Source of the DNA: Methylovulum sp.
Lineage (GTDB): Bacteria; Pseudomonadota; Gammaproteobacteria; Methylococcales; Methylomonadaceae
Assembly (NCBI GenBank): GCA_028712695.1
Contig: JAQTQZ010000004.1
Span: 62,001 to 126,000, forward strand
Length of the DNA stretch: 64,000 nucleotides
Reading direction: 5' to 3'
Positions within the stretch are counted from its first letter, which is position 1; each line of letters opens with the position of its first letter. Below the pieces are notes generated by a model. The model was not told the origin of the DNA and searched no databases. It saw nothing but the letters and a program-made list of their open reading frames with translations. Shown here piece by piece: positions 18,561-28,347 of the stretch. A program made the translations under genes and the position numbers.

Positions 18561-19487
18561 TTAGCCCTTACCACGGGTACGGGTTGGGGATTTATCTTTA
18601 GCTGTTTCGATGGCTTCGAAACGCTTTTCAATAAACTGGACAATCAAATCGGCTATATCCTTGCCACTGGCGGCTTCAATACCTTTAAGGCCTGGGGATG
18701 AATTAACTTCCATGATGACCGGGCCATGATTGGAGCGCAACATATCCACACCGCAGACATTTAGCCCCATGATTTTTGCAGCACGCACTGCGGTGGAGCG
18801 TTCTTCAGGCGTTAAGCGTATCAGGCTAGCAGTGCCACCCCTGTGCAAATTGGACCGAAACTCACCTTCTGCGCTTTGCCGTTTCATCGAAGCAACAACC
18901 TTGTCTCCTACGACAAAACAGCGAATATCACTGCCATTTGCTTCTTTAATAAACTCCTGGACCATAATATTGGCGTTCAGCCCCATAAATGCCTGGATAA
19001 CACTTTCAGCCGCATTGTGGGTTTCTGCCAATACCACGCCAATGCCTTGCGTTCCCTGCAACAATTTAATGACTAACGGCGCACCGCCTACTTGGGCAAT
19101 TAAATCTTCAATATCATCAGGATTATGGGCAAAACCGGTCACCGGTAAACCAATGCCTTTTCTCGCAAGCAGCTGGATTGAACGCAATTTATCCCTAGAA
19201 CGTGAAATGGCAACAGATTCATTTAATGGGAATACATTCATCATTTCAAACTGCCTTAACACTGCAGTCCCATAAAAAGTCACTGAAGCGCCGATACGTG
19301 GGATCACCGCATCGAACGCGCTTAAATCCTCACCACGATAATGGATCGATGGATTATGAGAGGTGATATTCATATAACAGCGCAAAACATCGAGCACCCG
19401 CACCTGATGCCCGCGTGCTTGCGCCGCTTCAACCAAACGGGTGGTTGAATATAATTTAGCGTTACGCGATAAAATAGCAATTCTCAT
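18561..19487 (-). CDS. rimK: Ribosomal protein S6--L-glutamate ligase RimK
   Basis: RimK is an ATP-grasp enzyme that adds glutamate residues to the C-terminus of ribosomal protein S6. The 308-residue protein begins [18 protein letters not shown]. It includes [21 protein letters not shown], the ATP-grasp glycine loop [14 protein letters not shown], and the metal-binding [15 protein letters not shown]-type segment ([15 protein letters not shown]). The C-terminus is extended and basic ([12 protein letters not shown]). It lies upstream of typA on the same strand with a 185-base gap, so it is probably transcribed separately. Confidence 0.93.
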   Translation of the reverse strand: MRIAILSRNAKLYSTTRLVEAAQARGHQVRVLDVLRCYMNITSHNPSIHYRGEDLSAFDAVIPRIGASVTFYGTAVLRQFEMMNVFPLNESVAISRSRDKLRSIQLLARKGIGLPVTGFAHNPDDIEDLIAQVGGAPLVIKLLQGTQGIGVVLAETHNAAESVIQAFMGLNANIMVQEFIKEANGSDIRCFVVGDKVVASMKRQSAEGEFRSNLHRGGTASLIRLTPEERSTAVRAAKIMGLNVCGVDMLRSNHGPVIMEVNSSPGLKGIEAASGKDIADLIVQFIEKRFEAIETAKDKSPTRTRGKG

Positions 19488-19739
19488 AAATTCTCAGGAT
19501 AAAGGGGTTGATATGGGTTTCAGGTTATGGTGCAAAAATCCTTAATATTTTGTCATGAAACACGGTAACAAGCACTAGAAATAACACATTACTTTGATTA
19601 TCTGACTGATGAAAACAGGTTGTTTTTAGCTTATGTGCAGCCATAACGCAGTGCTGAAAAAAATAATAAATCCTGTTATTTTGTTGTACAGTAATCAATT
19701 TATCCAAGCACCTTATAACTAACAACCGGAGAATAAATC

Positions 19740-20297
19740 ATGGCCGCACTAGAACCTCCCGCTTGTGATTTTGGGCGCAAAGCGCACGATTTTGATTTGC
19801 CCGGTGTCGATGGTCGCCATTGGACTTTGCAACAATGTATGGGCGAAAAAGGCTTGCTAGTGATGTTTATCTGCAACCATTGCCCCTATGTCAAAGCAAT
19901 ACATGAAAGACTTATCAGGGATACGCTCGAACTTAAAAACTTTGGCATTGAATCGGTCGCCATCATGTCCAATGACACCGTAGAATACCCTGAGGACTCC
20001 TTTGAAAACATAAAACGGATTGCCGGACAAGCCAATTACAGTTTTCCCTACTTACTGGACGAAACTCAAGCAGTGGCTAAAGCTTATGCTGCCGTCTGCA
20101 CACCGGATTTTTTTGGTTATAACGCTGATTATGCGCTGCAATACCGCGGCCGTCTGGATGCCAGTCGCAAGGAAACGGCGCCTGCTGATACAATACGCGA
20201 CTTATTTGAAGCCATGAAGCAGGTGGCACAAACCGGGAAAGGCCCAGTGTTGCAAACACCCAGTATTGGCTGCTCGATCAAATGGAAACAGAACTAA
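19740..20297 (+). CDS. Thioredoxin-like / AhpC-TSA family protein
   Basis: This 185-residue cytoplasmic protein has a thioredoxin fold of the peroxiredoxin/ResA type. DFDLPGVDGRHWTLQ is the family entry strand. VMFICNHCPYVKAIHERL carries a CNHC active site, a CXXC variant common to a group of uncharacterised thioredoxin-family proteins. The later YLLDETQAVAKAYAAVCTPDFF contains the expected cis-proline region. No signal peptide is visible. A Shine-Dalgarno CCGGAG precedes the ATG. It lies 34 bases before pgk and may be cotranscribed with it. A thiol reductase or peroxidase role is inferred. Confidence 0.82.
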   Translation: MAALEPPACDFGRKAHDFDLPGVDGRHWTLQQCMGEKGLLVMFICNHCPYVKAIHERLIRDTLELKNFGIESVAIMSNDTVEYPEDSFENIKRIAGQANYSFPYLLDETQAVAKAYAAVCTPDFFGYNADYALQYRGRLDASRKETAPADTIRDLFEAMKQVAQTGKGPVLQTPSIGCSIKWKQN

Positions 20298-20331
20298 TAT
20301 TCATCCCCACAAACCTTATAGAGAGTGAAGC

Positions 20332-21504
20332 ATGTCGATTAAAAAAATGGTTGATCTGGACTTAGCAGGTAAACGTGTATTAATCCGTCAAGACCTGAAT
20401 GTGCCAGTAAAAAATGGCCAGGTCACTAGCGATATTCGCATCCAAGCCAGCGTCCCCACTATCCAGCACGCCCTCGCAGCGGGCGCCGCCGTGATGTTGT
20501 TATCGCATCTGGGACGTCCGGTTGAAGGGATTTATGACGAGGAGTCCTCGCTAAAACCGGTTGCCGAACGCTTATCCACCCTGCTGGGCAAACCCGTCAG
20601 ACTAGAAAAAGACTGGATAAATGGCTTAGCAGTTGCCCCTGGCGAAGTCGTACTTTGTGAAAACGTGCGCTTCAATGTTGGCGAAGAAAAAAACAGCGAT
20701 GAATTAGGCCAAAAAATGGCCGCCTTGTGCGATATTTTTGTCATGGATGCGTTTGGCACTGCACATCGTGCCCAAGCATCAACGCATAGCGTCGCTAAAT
20801 TTGCCCCCATCGCCTGTGCCGGCCCGCTGTTAGCCAGCGAACTGGAGGCGTTAGGCAAAGCCTTGGAAACGCCGACCAAGCCATTGGTCGCAATTGTTGG
20901 CGGCTCTAAAGTATCGACCAAACTAACGGTCTTGAAATCATTGTCAGAAAAAGTCGATCAATTAATTGTTGGTGGCGGGATTGCCAATACTTTCATTGCC
21001 GCTGCTGGCTTCCCCGTCGGAAAATCACTTTATGAGCCTGATTTGATTGAAGAAGCCCAGCGTCTGATTGCCGCCGCCAAACAAGCCGGTTCCGATATTC
21101 CAATACCTGTCGACGTCGTTTGTGCCAAAGAATTTTCAGAAACAGCGGTTGCCACTATCAAAAAAGTAGCCGACATAGAAGCTGATGACCTCGTCTTAGA
21201 CATTGGGCCAGAGACTGCCAAACAATACGCTGACATACTAAAATCCGCAGGCACTATCGTCTGGAATGGCCCCGTGGGTGTATTTGAAATCGAGCAATTC
21301 AGCCATGGCACGCAAACACTGGCTAAAGCCATTGCCGAAAGCCCGGCTTTCTCAATTGCTGGGGGTGGCGATACCTTAGCCGCCATCGACCAATTTGGCA
21401 TTAATGACGGCGTATCCTACACATCCACTGGCGGCGGCGCCTTCCTTGAATTTCTTGAAGGCAAGGAACTGCCTGCGGTAGCGATATTAAAATCCAGACA
21501 ATAG
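20332..21504 (+). CDS. pgk: Phosphoglycerate kinase
   Basis: Pgk interconverts 1,3-bisphosphoglycerate and 3-phosphoglycerate with ATP formation in glycolysis, and works in reverse in gluconeogenesis. The 390-residue protein has [15 protein letters not shown] near the N-terminus, [21 protein letters not shown], the hinge [12 protein letters not shown], and the C-terminal nucleotide loop [16 protein letters not shown]. Length and motifs are standard. A GAGTGAAG-type ribosome site precedes the start. It is followed by a double TATAAT region and palindrome before rpoZ. Confidence 0.97.
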   Translation: MSIKKMVDLDLAGKRVLIRQDLNVPVKNGQVTSDIRIQASVPTIQHALAAGAAVMLLSHLGRPVEGIYDEESSLKPVAERLSTLLGKPVRLEKDWINGLAVAPGEVVLCENVRFNVGEEKNSDELGQKMAALCDIFVMDAFGTAHRAQASTHSVAKFAPIACAGPLLASELEALGKALETPTKPLVAIVGGSKVSTKLTVLKSLSEKVDQLIVGGGIANTFIAAAGFPVGKSLYEPDLIEEAQRLIAAAKQAGSDIPIPVDVVCAKEFSETAVATIKKVADIEADDLVLDIGPETAKQYADILKSAGTIVWNGPVGVFEIEQFSHGTQTLAKAIAESPAFSIAGGGDTLAAIDQFGINDGVSYTSTGGGAFLEFLEGKELPAVAILKSRQ

Positions 21505-21527
21505 TGGTTTAAAGGGCGCATTATCTT

Positions 21528-21552
21528 TATAATAGTTTCCCCACTTTATAAT
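21528..21552 (+). promoter_or_regulatory. Two TATAAT boxes upstream of rpoZ-spoT
   Basis: Perfect -10 hexamers occur at 21528-21533 and 21547-21552 in the gap between pgk and rpoZ. The -35 regions are weak, so strength and exact usage are uncertain. They would start transcripts just before or inside the palindrome at 21564-21590. Confidence 0.4.
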
Positions 21553-21563
21553 GGCGCGTTTCT

Positions 21564-21590
21564 AATCAGCCTAGTCAGACTAGGCTGATT
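21564..21590. promoter_or_regulatory. 27-bp perfect palindrome before rpoZ
   Basis: Arms AATCAGCCTAGTC and GACTAGGCTGATT flank a single A. There is no T-run on either side, and the symmetry would leave a one-base loop, so a DNA-binding operator is at least as likely as a terminator. It ends 28 bases before the rpoZ start. Confidence 0.5.
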
Positions 21591-21617
21591 CCTCAACAAC
21601 ATAAAAGGTTTTAAAAA

Positions 21618-21857
21618 ATGGCTAGAATCACTATCGAAGATTGTTTGGAAAATGTAGAAAATCGCTTCAAGCTGGTTTTATTAGCGGCTACAAGAGCCCG
21701 CCAACTTAGCTACGGCGCAACAGAATTCTTGCCCCGCCTTAAAGATAAGGATACGGTTCTCGCCCTGCGCGAAATTGCTGCCGGCCATGTCACCACTGAA
21801 AACATCAATCTATTGCATCGTACTGGCGAGCCGCACGATTACACGCCAACGTTTTAA
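21618..21857 (+). CDS. rpoZ: RNA polymerase omega subunit
   Basis: Omega helps assemble beta-prime into RNA polymerase and forms part of the ppGpp-binding site 1. This 79-residue protein shows the family signature [20 protein letters not shown], then the nucleotide-site-linked ATRARQL, then a short acidic/neutral tail. It lies 11 bases before spoT, so the two are an operon, as in many gammaproteobacteria. gmk, the usual upstream neighbour, is replaced here by pgk. Confidence 0.95.
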   Translation: MARITIEDCLENVENRFKLVLLAATRARQLSYGATEFLPRLKDKDTVLALREIAAGHVTTENINLLHRTGEPHDYTPTF

Positions 21858-21868
21858 ACGCCAATCAC

Positions 21869-24037
21869 ATGTTGCCCTCAGCGCCGTCCCATGAACCCGA
21901 ACCGCTCGAGGAGCAACTGGTACAACATTTATCTGCGACTTTATCAAGCTATTTAGGGCAAGCCCAGATAGATGATTGTCTCCGCGCCTATCAACTTGGC
22001 GCAGCCGCCCATACCGGACAGGTGCGTAAAAGTGGCGAAGCGTATATCTGCCATCCCATTTCTGTTGCCATTAGCCTTGCTGAAATGCGTATGGATGCTA
22101 ATGGCATCATGGCGGCAATCCTGCACGATGTTATCGAAGACACCGACATCACCAAAGAACAACTGGCAGAAACATTCAATCCGGAAGTTGCCGAGTTAGT
22201 TGATGGCGTCACCAAATTAAGCAAAATTGAAGGCAAATCACATGCCGAGGCACAAGCGGAAAATGTCCGCAAAATGCTTTTGGCAATGGGTAAGGATTTG
22301 CGCGTCATTATGGTCAAACTCGCTGACCGTTTGCATAACATGCAAACTTTAGGGGTCATGCAACCAGAAAAAAAACGGCGTATCGCCCGCGAAACATTGG
22401 ATATTTACGCACCTATTGCCAATCGTCTAGGCATGAATTCGATACGCCATAGGCTGGAAATATTATGCTTTGAAGCCATTTATCCACAACGTTATAAAGT
22501 CTTAAAAAAAGCCATAAAACAAGCCCGTGGCAATCGCTTAGAACTTATCAATACCATTGAAAACTCGATAAAAAGCCGCCTGAAAGAAGCTGGTTTATCT
22601 TGCGAAGTCTCAGGGCGAGAAAAGAATATTTGGAGCATTTATGAGAAAATGCGCCAAAAAAAACTGGCCTTATCGGCCGTTTTTGACATCCATGCGTTCA
22701 GGATTTTTTGTGAAGATGTCGATGCCTGCTACCGCGTATTGGGCGTCATCCATAACCTTTACAAACCCATACCCGGCCGTTTTAAAGATTATATAGCCCT
22801 ACCCAAAGCCAACGGCTACCAATCCTTACATACCATATTGATTGGCCCGCACGGACTACCTATAGAAATACAGATAAGAACTTACGATATGCACCGCATG
22901 GCCGATTCAGGCATTGCCGCACACTGGCTGTACAAATCCGATGATGACAAATCAGCAAAATTTCAAGACAGCGCCAATGAATGGATCAGGAATTTACTGG
23001 AAATCCAAAAGTCAGCAGGTGATTCACTGGAGTTTTTCGATAACCTAAAAGTTGATTTATTTCCTCAGGAAGTGTTTGTATTTACGCCCAAAGGCGGCAT
23101 TATTAAACTGCCGCGGGGCGCAACGATTGTTGATTTTGCCTACGCAGTACACACCGACATAGGTAATGCCTGCGTTTCTGCGCGAATAGACAACCAGCTC
23201 GTACCGTTACAAAGCACGCTGGAAAACGGCACAACAGTCGAAGTCATCACCACCACTTGGGCAAGGCCTAATCCACAATGGCTCAATTATGTCATTACTG
23301 CCAAAGCCCGTTCCAGTATCCGCAACTATCTGAAGCATTTTCAACAACTAGAAGCCATCAGCTTAGGGCGCCGCTTATTGGAAAAAGAACTGCAAGCCAT
23401 GAACCAGCATTTGGACACTATCGACCAAACGCGTTTACAGGAATTCCTTAAACTTACCGCCACGCCGTCATTGGATGAGCTACTGGAAAGTATCGGGCTG
23501 GGTAATAAAATGCCTTTTTTGGTTGCCAAGCAAATTACCCAGATGGACGTCAACGCTAATGTTAAACTCGAAAGCGCTGATTTGCCAAAAAGCACCCCGC
23601 TGATTATCAAAGGCACTGAGGGCATGGTTATTACCCTAGCGAAATGTTGCCGACCCATTCCGGGAGATTCGATCATTGGCTTTTTCAACCCAGGCAAAGG
23701 CATCGTAATACATAATCACGAATGCCGTAACCGCTCGGTCATCCGAAAAAAACACTCTAACTGGTTGGATGTTGAATGGAGTCAGGACGTTACTGGTGAT
23801 TTTTCTGCCGAGTTGCGCATAGAAATACTTAATCAGCGAGGCTCACTAGCAACCGTTGCATCAACAATTTCTGAGTTAGATTCAAATATCGAAAATGTCA
23901 CCGTTGTCGATCAAGATGACCGCGTGTCCATTGATCTAATCACGCTGACCGTTAATGACCGCGTACATCTGGCAAAAATCATGCGGCGTTTAAAAGAATT
24001 GGCCATTGTCTTAAAAATTACCCGCGTTAAAGCCTAG
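21869..24037 (+). CDS. spoT: Bifunctional (p)ppGpp synthetase/hydrolase
   Basis: This 722-residue RelA/SpoT homologue makes and degrades the stringent-response alarmone. The HD hydrolase domain is intact (ICHPISVAISLAEMRMD, HDVIEDTD with H86/D87). The synthetase domain carries RFKD at 304-307, the RXKD form typical of bifunctional enzymes rather than the EXDD of RelA-only synthetases. TGS (VFVFTPKGGIIKLPRGATIVDFAYAV) and C-terminal ACT (ELRIEILNQRGSLATVAS) domains follow. It is the second gene of rpoZ-spoT. The trmH and recG genes that often follow are missing. Confidence 0.95.
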   Translation: MLPSAPSHEPEPLEEQLVQHLSATLSSYLGQAQIDDCLRAYQLGAAAHTGQVRKSGEAYICHPISVAISLAEMRMDANGIMAAILHDVIEDTDITKEQLAETFNPEVAELVDGVTKLSKIEGKSHAEAQAENVRKMLLAMGKDLRVIMVKLADRLHNMQTLGVMQPEKKRRIARETLDIYAPIANRLGMNSIRHRLEILCFEAIYPQRYKVLKKAIKQARGNRLELINTIENSIKSRLKEAGLSCEVSGREKNIWSIYEKMRQKKLALSAVFDIHAFRIFCEDVDACYRVLGVIHNLYKPIPGRFKDYIALPKANGYQSLHTILIGPHGLPIEIQIRTYDMHRMADSGIAAHWLYKSDDDKSAKFQDSANEWIRNLLEIQKSAGDSLEFFDNLKVDLFPQEVFVFTPKGGIIKLPRGATIVDFAYAVHTDIGNACVSARIDNQLVPLQSTLENGTTVEVITTTWARPNPQWLNYVITAKARSSIRNYLKHFQQLEAISLGRRLLEKELQAMNQHLDTIDQTRLQEFLKLTATPSLDELLESIGLGNKMPFLVAKQITQMDVNANVKLESADLPKSTPLIIKGTEGMVITLAKCCRPIPGDSIIGFFNPGKGIVIHNHECRNRSVIRKKHSNWLDVEWSQDVTGDFSAELRIEILNQRGSLATVASTISELDSNIENVTVVDQDDRVSIDLITLTVNDRVHLAKIMRRLKELAIVLKITRVKA

Positions 24038-24140
24038 TACACAGCCCATGCTTGCGCTGTTCCTGAAATTGCAACACCAGACTGTATTTTTGCAAAATGG
24101 GAAACCGAAAAATTGACTGTTTGAAGTATAAATCCTTAAC

Positions 24141-24430
24141 TTAAGGCAGTGGTCTATAAGCCGGAAGAAAGCCAAAAAAGAAAGGGATTGCCCAATCGAC
24201 GCAAACATGAAAACTACAACTTGTCGGGTGTGACTTATCAGGCTGGCAGTGGTCACCATGTTGTGGCACTAAAATATCAGCGACATCCGCCGCTGCCCCA
24301 TTGAACGCCAAGACCCTTTGCTGTGCGGTAATTATCTGACTGGCAATGCCCGAATAGTGCCCGAACGCCACCGCAGCGGGCATAACACCATGATGAGGAT
24401 TAGCATTACAGGCACCCGTAGATTTTTCAT
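24141..24430 (-). pseudogene. Small secreted Cys/His-rich protein, interrupted by a -1 frameshift
   Basis: From ATG 24430, preceded by GTGGA, the frame reads MKNLRVPVMLILIMVLCP, a good Sec signal peptide, and then soon meets a stop. Shifting frame near 24377 continues it as AAVAFGHYSGIASQIITAQQ and ends with PQHGDHCQPDKSHPTSCSFHVCVDW. Restoring one G would give an AVA cleavage site followed by a mature protein of about 75 residues. The C/H-rich tail resembles small periplasmic proteins found near metal-handling genes, but no family was firmly recognised. It lies downstream of the sucD terminator on the same strand. Either a true decayed gene or a one-base sequence error fits. Confidence 0.5.
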
Positions 24431-24475
24431 TCCACTACATTTCAATTATTTTTACAAAGATTGATAAGTATTTGG

Positions 24476-24532
24476 AAAAAGTAATGGGCCGGGCTCTGTA
24501 TTTTAAATGCCATGACAGAGCTGGCCCATTAC
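24476..24532 (-). terminator. Rho-independent terminator of sucCD
   Basis: Arms 24481-24499 and 24515-24532 pair over about 17 bp (GTAATGGGCC...CTCTGT with ACAGAG...GGCCCATTAC), broken by a small internal asymmetry. On the minus strand the stem is followed at once by TTTTT (24480-24476). It starts 34 bases beyond the sucD stop. Confidence 0.75.
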
Positions 24533-24565
24533 CAAGACGCGATAAATCACGCCGTTAAAGACCTC

Positions 24566-25432
24566 TCAAAAACACGCCTTCATCGCCGCCCCAATATCAG
24601 TAGGCGAACTGACCACCTCAATCCCCGCCGCCTTAAGCGCCGCTATTTTGCCCTCGGCAGTACCTTTACCGCCGGTGACAATCGCACCCGCATGCCCCAT
24701 GCGTTTTCCCGCAGGCGCAGTTTGGCCGGCAATATAGGCAACAACTGGCTTGGTGACGTGGGCTTTGATGTAATCAGCGGCATCCTCTTCTTCACCGCCG
24801 CCAATTTCGCCGACCATAACGATACCTTTGGTTTGCTCGTCTTCCTGAAAGCGGCTGAGCACATCGACAAAGTTCATGCCGTGGATAGGATCGCCGCCTA
24901 TACCGACGCAGGTGCTTTGTCCTAATCCTTGTTGGGTGGTTTGATGGACGGATTCATAAGTTAAAGTGCCGGAGCGCGACACAATTCCGATAGAACCGGG
25001 CAGGTGGATTTTGCCGGGCATAATGCCGATTTTGCATTCGCCCGGCGTGATGACGCCGGGGCAATTGGGGCCGACCAATAACACGCCGGTTCCCGCCATT
25101 GCCGCTTTAACACGCAACATTTGCAAAATAGGTATGCCTTCGGTGATGCAGACGATAAGCTTGATACCGGCATCGACGGCTTCAAGAATTGCATCGGCGG
25201 CGTAAAAAGGCGGGACATAAATCACACTGGCAGTCGCACCGGTAGTGTCAACGGCATCTTGCACGGTATTAAAGACCGGTAACCCCAGATGCGTTTCGCC
25301 GCCGCGTTCCGGCGTGACGCCGCCGACCAATTGCGTGCCATACTCCAAAGCTTGTTCAGAATGGAAGGTGCCTTGTTTACCAGTGAAACCCTGGCAAATC
25401 ACTTTGGTGTCTTTGTTTATTAAAATGCTCAT
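24566..25432 (-). CDS. sucD: Succinyl-CoA synthetase alpha subunit
   Basis: SucD forms with SucC the TCA-cycle enzyme that makes succinate and nucleoside triphosphate from succinyl-CoA. The 288 residues include the CoA-binding [15 protein letters not shown], the [21 protein letters not shown] segment and the active-site phosphohistidine H247 in GHAGAI. The start overlaps the sucC stop by four bases. Serine-cycle methylotrophs carry related malate-CoA ligase (mtkAB) genes; the lack of serine-cycle neighbours favours succinyl-CoA synthetase, but sequence alone does not fully exclude malate-CoA ligase. Confidence 0.92.
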   Translation of the reverse strand: MSILINKDTKVICQGFTGKQGTFHSEQALEYGTQLVGGVTPERGGETHLGLPVFNTVQDAVDTTGATASVIYVPPFYAADAILEAVDAGIKLIVCITEGIPILQMLRVKAAMAGTGVLLVGPNCPGVITPGECKIGIMPGKIHLPGSIGIVSRSGTLTYESVHQTTQQGLGQSTCVGIGGDPIHGMNFVDVLSRFQEDEQTKGIVMVGEIGGGEEEDAADYIKAHVTKPVVAYIAGQTAPAGKRMGHAGAIVTGGKGTAEGKIAALKAAGIEVVSSPTDIGAAMKACF

Positions 25433-26595
25433 GCCGCCTCCGCTAACGCTACAACTTGTTCTGCCGCGTGAGCCAAATCATCGGCGGCGTAAATTTTAAG
25501 GCCGGTATTACTCAATAATGCCCTGCCCTCTTCAACATTCGTGCCTTCCAAACGCACAACCACCGGCACACTGACATGCACCTGCTCTATCGCTGCCAGA
25601 ATGCCTTGAGCGATTACGTCGCATTTAACAATACCGCCGAAAATATTAACCAATACGGCTTTGACACTGCTGTCTGACAAAATCAGTTTGAACGCCTCAC
25701 AGACTTTTTCGACATTGGTGCCACCACCAACATCCAGAAAGTTTGCTGGCAAGCCACCTTTAAGCTTGACCAAATCCATCGTCGCCATCGCCAAACCGGC
25801 ACCATTGACCATACAGCCGATATTGCCTTCCAAGGTAATGTAATTCAGGCCAAACTGCTGGGCTTCGTTTTCCTTGTCGTCTTCTTGCGTCGGATCTTTC
25901 ATCGCCAGAATATCGGGATGTATTGCTACCGCGTTGTCATCGAAGTTGATTTTTGCATCCAGCGCCATTAGGTCGCCGCTGTCGGTTTCTATCAACGGGT
26001 TGATTTCAATCTGGCTGGCGTCTTTAGCCAGAAATAAATCGTACATGCCTTGCATGATACGTGTTATGGCTTTGTGTTGCGTGCCTTTAAGGCCTAGTGC
26101 ATAAGCCACTTTGCGGCACTGATAACCTTGCAACCCTGCCGCTGGATGGATTTGCACGGAGATAATCCGCTCTGGTGCTTCGTGGGCAACCGTTTCGATA
26201 TCCATACCGCCCGCTGCCGAGGCGATAAAAATGAGCCGCTCGCTAGCCCGATCCAACAATAAACTCAGATATAACTCACGTTTAATCGGATAGATTTTTT
26301 CAATCAACAGTGAATTAATCGGCAAACCGGCGCTGTCGGTTTGAATAGTGACCAGCCGCTTGCCCAACATGTCACGGCTAAATTCAGTAACTTCAAGCAG
26401 ATTTTTAGCCAGTTTCACACCACCTACCTTACCTCTGCCGCCCGCATGAACTTGCGCCTTAACCACCCAACCCTCACCCCCTAGCGCATTGGCTATTTCA
26501 GCGGCTTGCTCAGGTGTCGTTGCCTGTTTTCCTTCAGGAACAGGTATTTCGTAATGGTGAAACAACTGCTTGGCCTGGTATTCGTGAATATTCAT
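25429..26595 (-). CDS. sucC: Succinyl-CoA synthetase beta subunit
   Basis: The 388-residue ATP-grasp subunit has [22 protein letters not shown] at the N-terminus, [20 protein letters not shown] for nucleotide binding, [28 protein letters not shown], and the C-terminal [19 protein letters not shown] characteristic of SucC. It is the first gene of sucCD; a CAGGAG ribosome site precedes it. It is divergent from pilS, and the 123-base intergenic region must hold both promoters. Other TCA-cycle genes (sucAB, sdh) are not adjacent. Confidence 0.94.
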   Translation of the reverse strand: MNIHEYQAKQLFHHYEIPVPEGKQATTPEQAAEIANALGGEGWVVKAQVHAGGRGKVGGVKLAKNLLEVTEFSRDMLGKRLVTIQTDSAGLPINSLLIEKIYPIKRELYLSLLLDRASERLIFIASAAGGMDIETVAHEAPERIISVQIHPAAGLQGYQCRKVAYALGLKGTQHKAITRIMQGMYDLFLAKDASQIEINPLIETDSGDLMALDAKINFDDNAVAIHPDILAMKDPTQEDDKENEAQQFGLNYITLEGNIGCMVNGAGLAMATMDLVKLKGGLPANFLDVGGGTNVEKVCEAFKLILSDSSVKAVLVNIFGGIVKCDVIAQGILAAIEQVHVSVPVVVRLEGTNVEEGRALLSNTGLKIYAADDLAHAAEQVVALAEAA

Positions 26596-26718
26596 TATTT
26601 GCTCCTGTTTAACCGGAAAACCGGCGGGGTATTTTCTGAAGTCCGCTCATCAATGCTATGATTGATAACACACCGCTATTCTAGCTAAGTCCCAACAAAA
26701 CGCTATCCCTAAAAATAG

Positions 26719-28347
26719 ATGCCCAAAAACACCACCGACACACTCTTTCCCTGCCCTTTTTCCAAAGGTTACGGTATTCCCGCCCAACAAGCTTGGCGAT
26801 TACTAAAAATATTTGTAACCTACCGCCTCGTGCTCGCTAGCCTGTTTATGGTCTTAATTTATGGACGTGTTGAATTTTCTGAGTTCGGCCCGTCATACAA
26901 CACACTCTATATCTACAGTAGCCAAAGTTATTTAATAATCACTTTAATATCAGGTATTTGCATTTTAAGGGGGCTGACCTCTTATACCATGCAGGCACAG
27001 CTGCTTATTTTCAGCGACATTATTATCCTTACCCTGCTGATGCATGCCTGCGGCGGCATTAAAAGCGGGATCGGCATTTTACTTGCCGTCTCTATCGCTT
27101 CAGGTGGACTATTGATAGGCGGACGGTGCGCCATGCTGTTTGCTGCCCTTGCCGCCCTCTCCGTGTTGACTGAACAGGCTGTGTCTGAGCAATACCGTAA
27201 TGTTGACAACAATTCCTATACCTATGCCGGGATGTTAGGGGCGGCATTTTTTACGATTGCCCTGTTGTCCCATATTCTTACAAAGCGCAGCGAAGAGACC
27301 CTACAGCTTGCCAAAGAACAAAAACAAACCATCATCAAACTGGAAGACCTTAACCAACATATTATCCAGCATCTGCAATCGGGCATTATTATTACTGACC
27401 CGCATCAAGCAATCCACATAATCAATGAATCCGCATTACGGCTGGCTCATTTAGATGTCGCACCTAACAACATCGGCAACATTTCGCCACAGTTAGCCCA
27501 CGCATTCCAGACTTGGCTAAACCATCCTGAGCACACGTTTTTGCAACTTGAAAATGCTGGACAAAACACGCTCCATATCCATTTTGAGATGTTGCCAACA
27601 CAGCATGAAATTTTTTACATGATTACCCTTGAAGACGCGACCCTCTATAATCAAAGGTTGCAACAAAGCAAGCTCGCTTCGCTAGGACGGCTGACCGCCA
27701 GCATTGCCCATGAAATACGCAACCCATTAGGTGCGATAAGCCATGCCGGACAACTACTTTCAGAAATGCCCAATTTATCTAGCCAAGACCGGCGCTTGAC
27801 AGAAATCATAAAAAACCATTGCACACGTGTTAATTATATTATCGAAGATATTTTACAGCTTTCCAAAAGATCAGATTCAAGAAAGGAAAAAATCGAGCTA
27901 AACGCTTGGCTCAATGATTATCTGCACGACTTTATCTTAGAAAATGCCATAGTCGCCGAAACATTCATGTTTTTACCTGTCAGGCAACCCTTGCCCGCCA
28001 TTATCGACCCTGGGCAGTTAAAGCAAATTATGGATAATCTGTGCCAAAATGCGTTGCGCTATGGCAAACCTGAGTTAGGGGCAATAGCCGTGCGTAGCTT
28101 TAGGTTTAAGCATTCGCCGTGTATAGAAATAATCGATAATGGCGGCGGCATCAATCCTGAACATCTCAAGCATCTGTTTGAGCCTTTTTTTACAACCTCA
28201 TCAAGCGGCACAGGTTTGGGGCTTTATATCTCAAAAGAATTAGCCGAACTAAACCAAGCCAAATTGAGCTATTATTTAACCCCTGAAAACCGTAGTTGTT
28301 TCCGGCTCTGTCTAATGGATGCAGAAAAAAACTTGATTGCACTATGA
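26719..28347 (+). CDS. pilS: Sensor histidine kinase PilS-like
   Basis: This 542-residue membrane kinase has about six N-terminal transmembrane helices (residues 25-190) and a PAS segment (HLQSGIIITDPHQAIHIINES). The dimerisation/phosphoacceptor box SIAHEIRNPLGAISHAGQLL has H331, and the HATPase has N (DNLCQNALRYG), G1 (IDNGGGI) and GTGLGLYI. The H-box and topology match PilS, which controls type IV pilin transcription with PilR. It overlaps pilR by four bases. No pilA lies in the window, so the target is inferred from homology. Confidence 0.88.
   Translation: MPKNTTDTLFPCPFSKGYGIPAQQAWRLLKIFVTYRLVLASLFMVLIYGRVEFSEFGPSYNTLYIYSSQSYLIITLISGICILRGLTSYTMQAQLLIFSDIIILTLLMHACGGIKSGIGILLAVSIASGGLLIGGRCAMLFAALAALSVLTEQAVSEQYRNVDNNSYTYAGMLGAAFFTIALLSHILTKRSEETLQLAKEQKQTIIKLEDLNQHIIQHLQSGIIITDPHQAIHIINESALRLAHLDVAPNNIGNISPQLAHAFQTWLNHPEHTFLQLENAGQNTLHIHFEMLPTQHEIFYMITLEDATLYNQRLQQSKLASLGRLTASIAHEIRNPLGAISHAGQLLSEMPNLSSQDRRLTEIIKNHCTRVNYIIEDILQLSKRSDSRKEKIELNAWLNDYLHDFILENAIVAETFMFLPVRQPLPAIIDPGQLKQIMDNLCQNALRYGKPELGAIAVRSFRFKHSPCIEIIDNGGGINPEHLKHLFEPFFTTSSSGTGLGLYISKELAELNQAKLSYYLTPENRSCFRLCLMDAEKNLIAL

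Noticed and set aside
24566-26595. Malate-CoA ligase (mtkAB) reading of the sucCD pair
   Set aside because: No serine-cycle gene is nearby and the pair matches ordinary succinyl-CoA synthetase; not fully excluded.
26613-26667. CCGG-aaaa-CCGG and ATCAAT-N6-ATTGAT symmetries between sucC and pilS
   Set aside because: They are too short to separate from chance without comparison to relatives.
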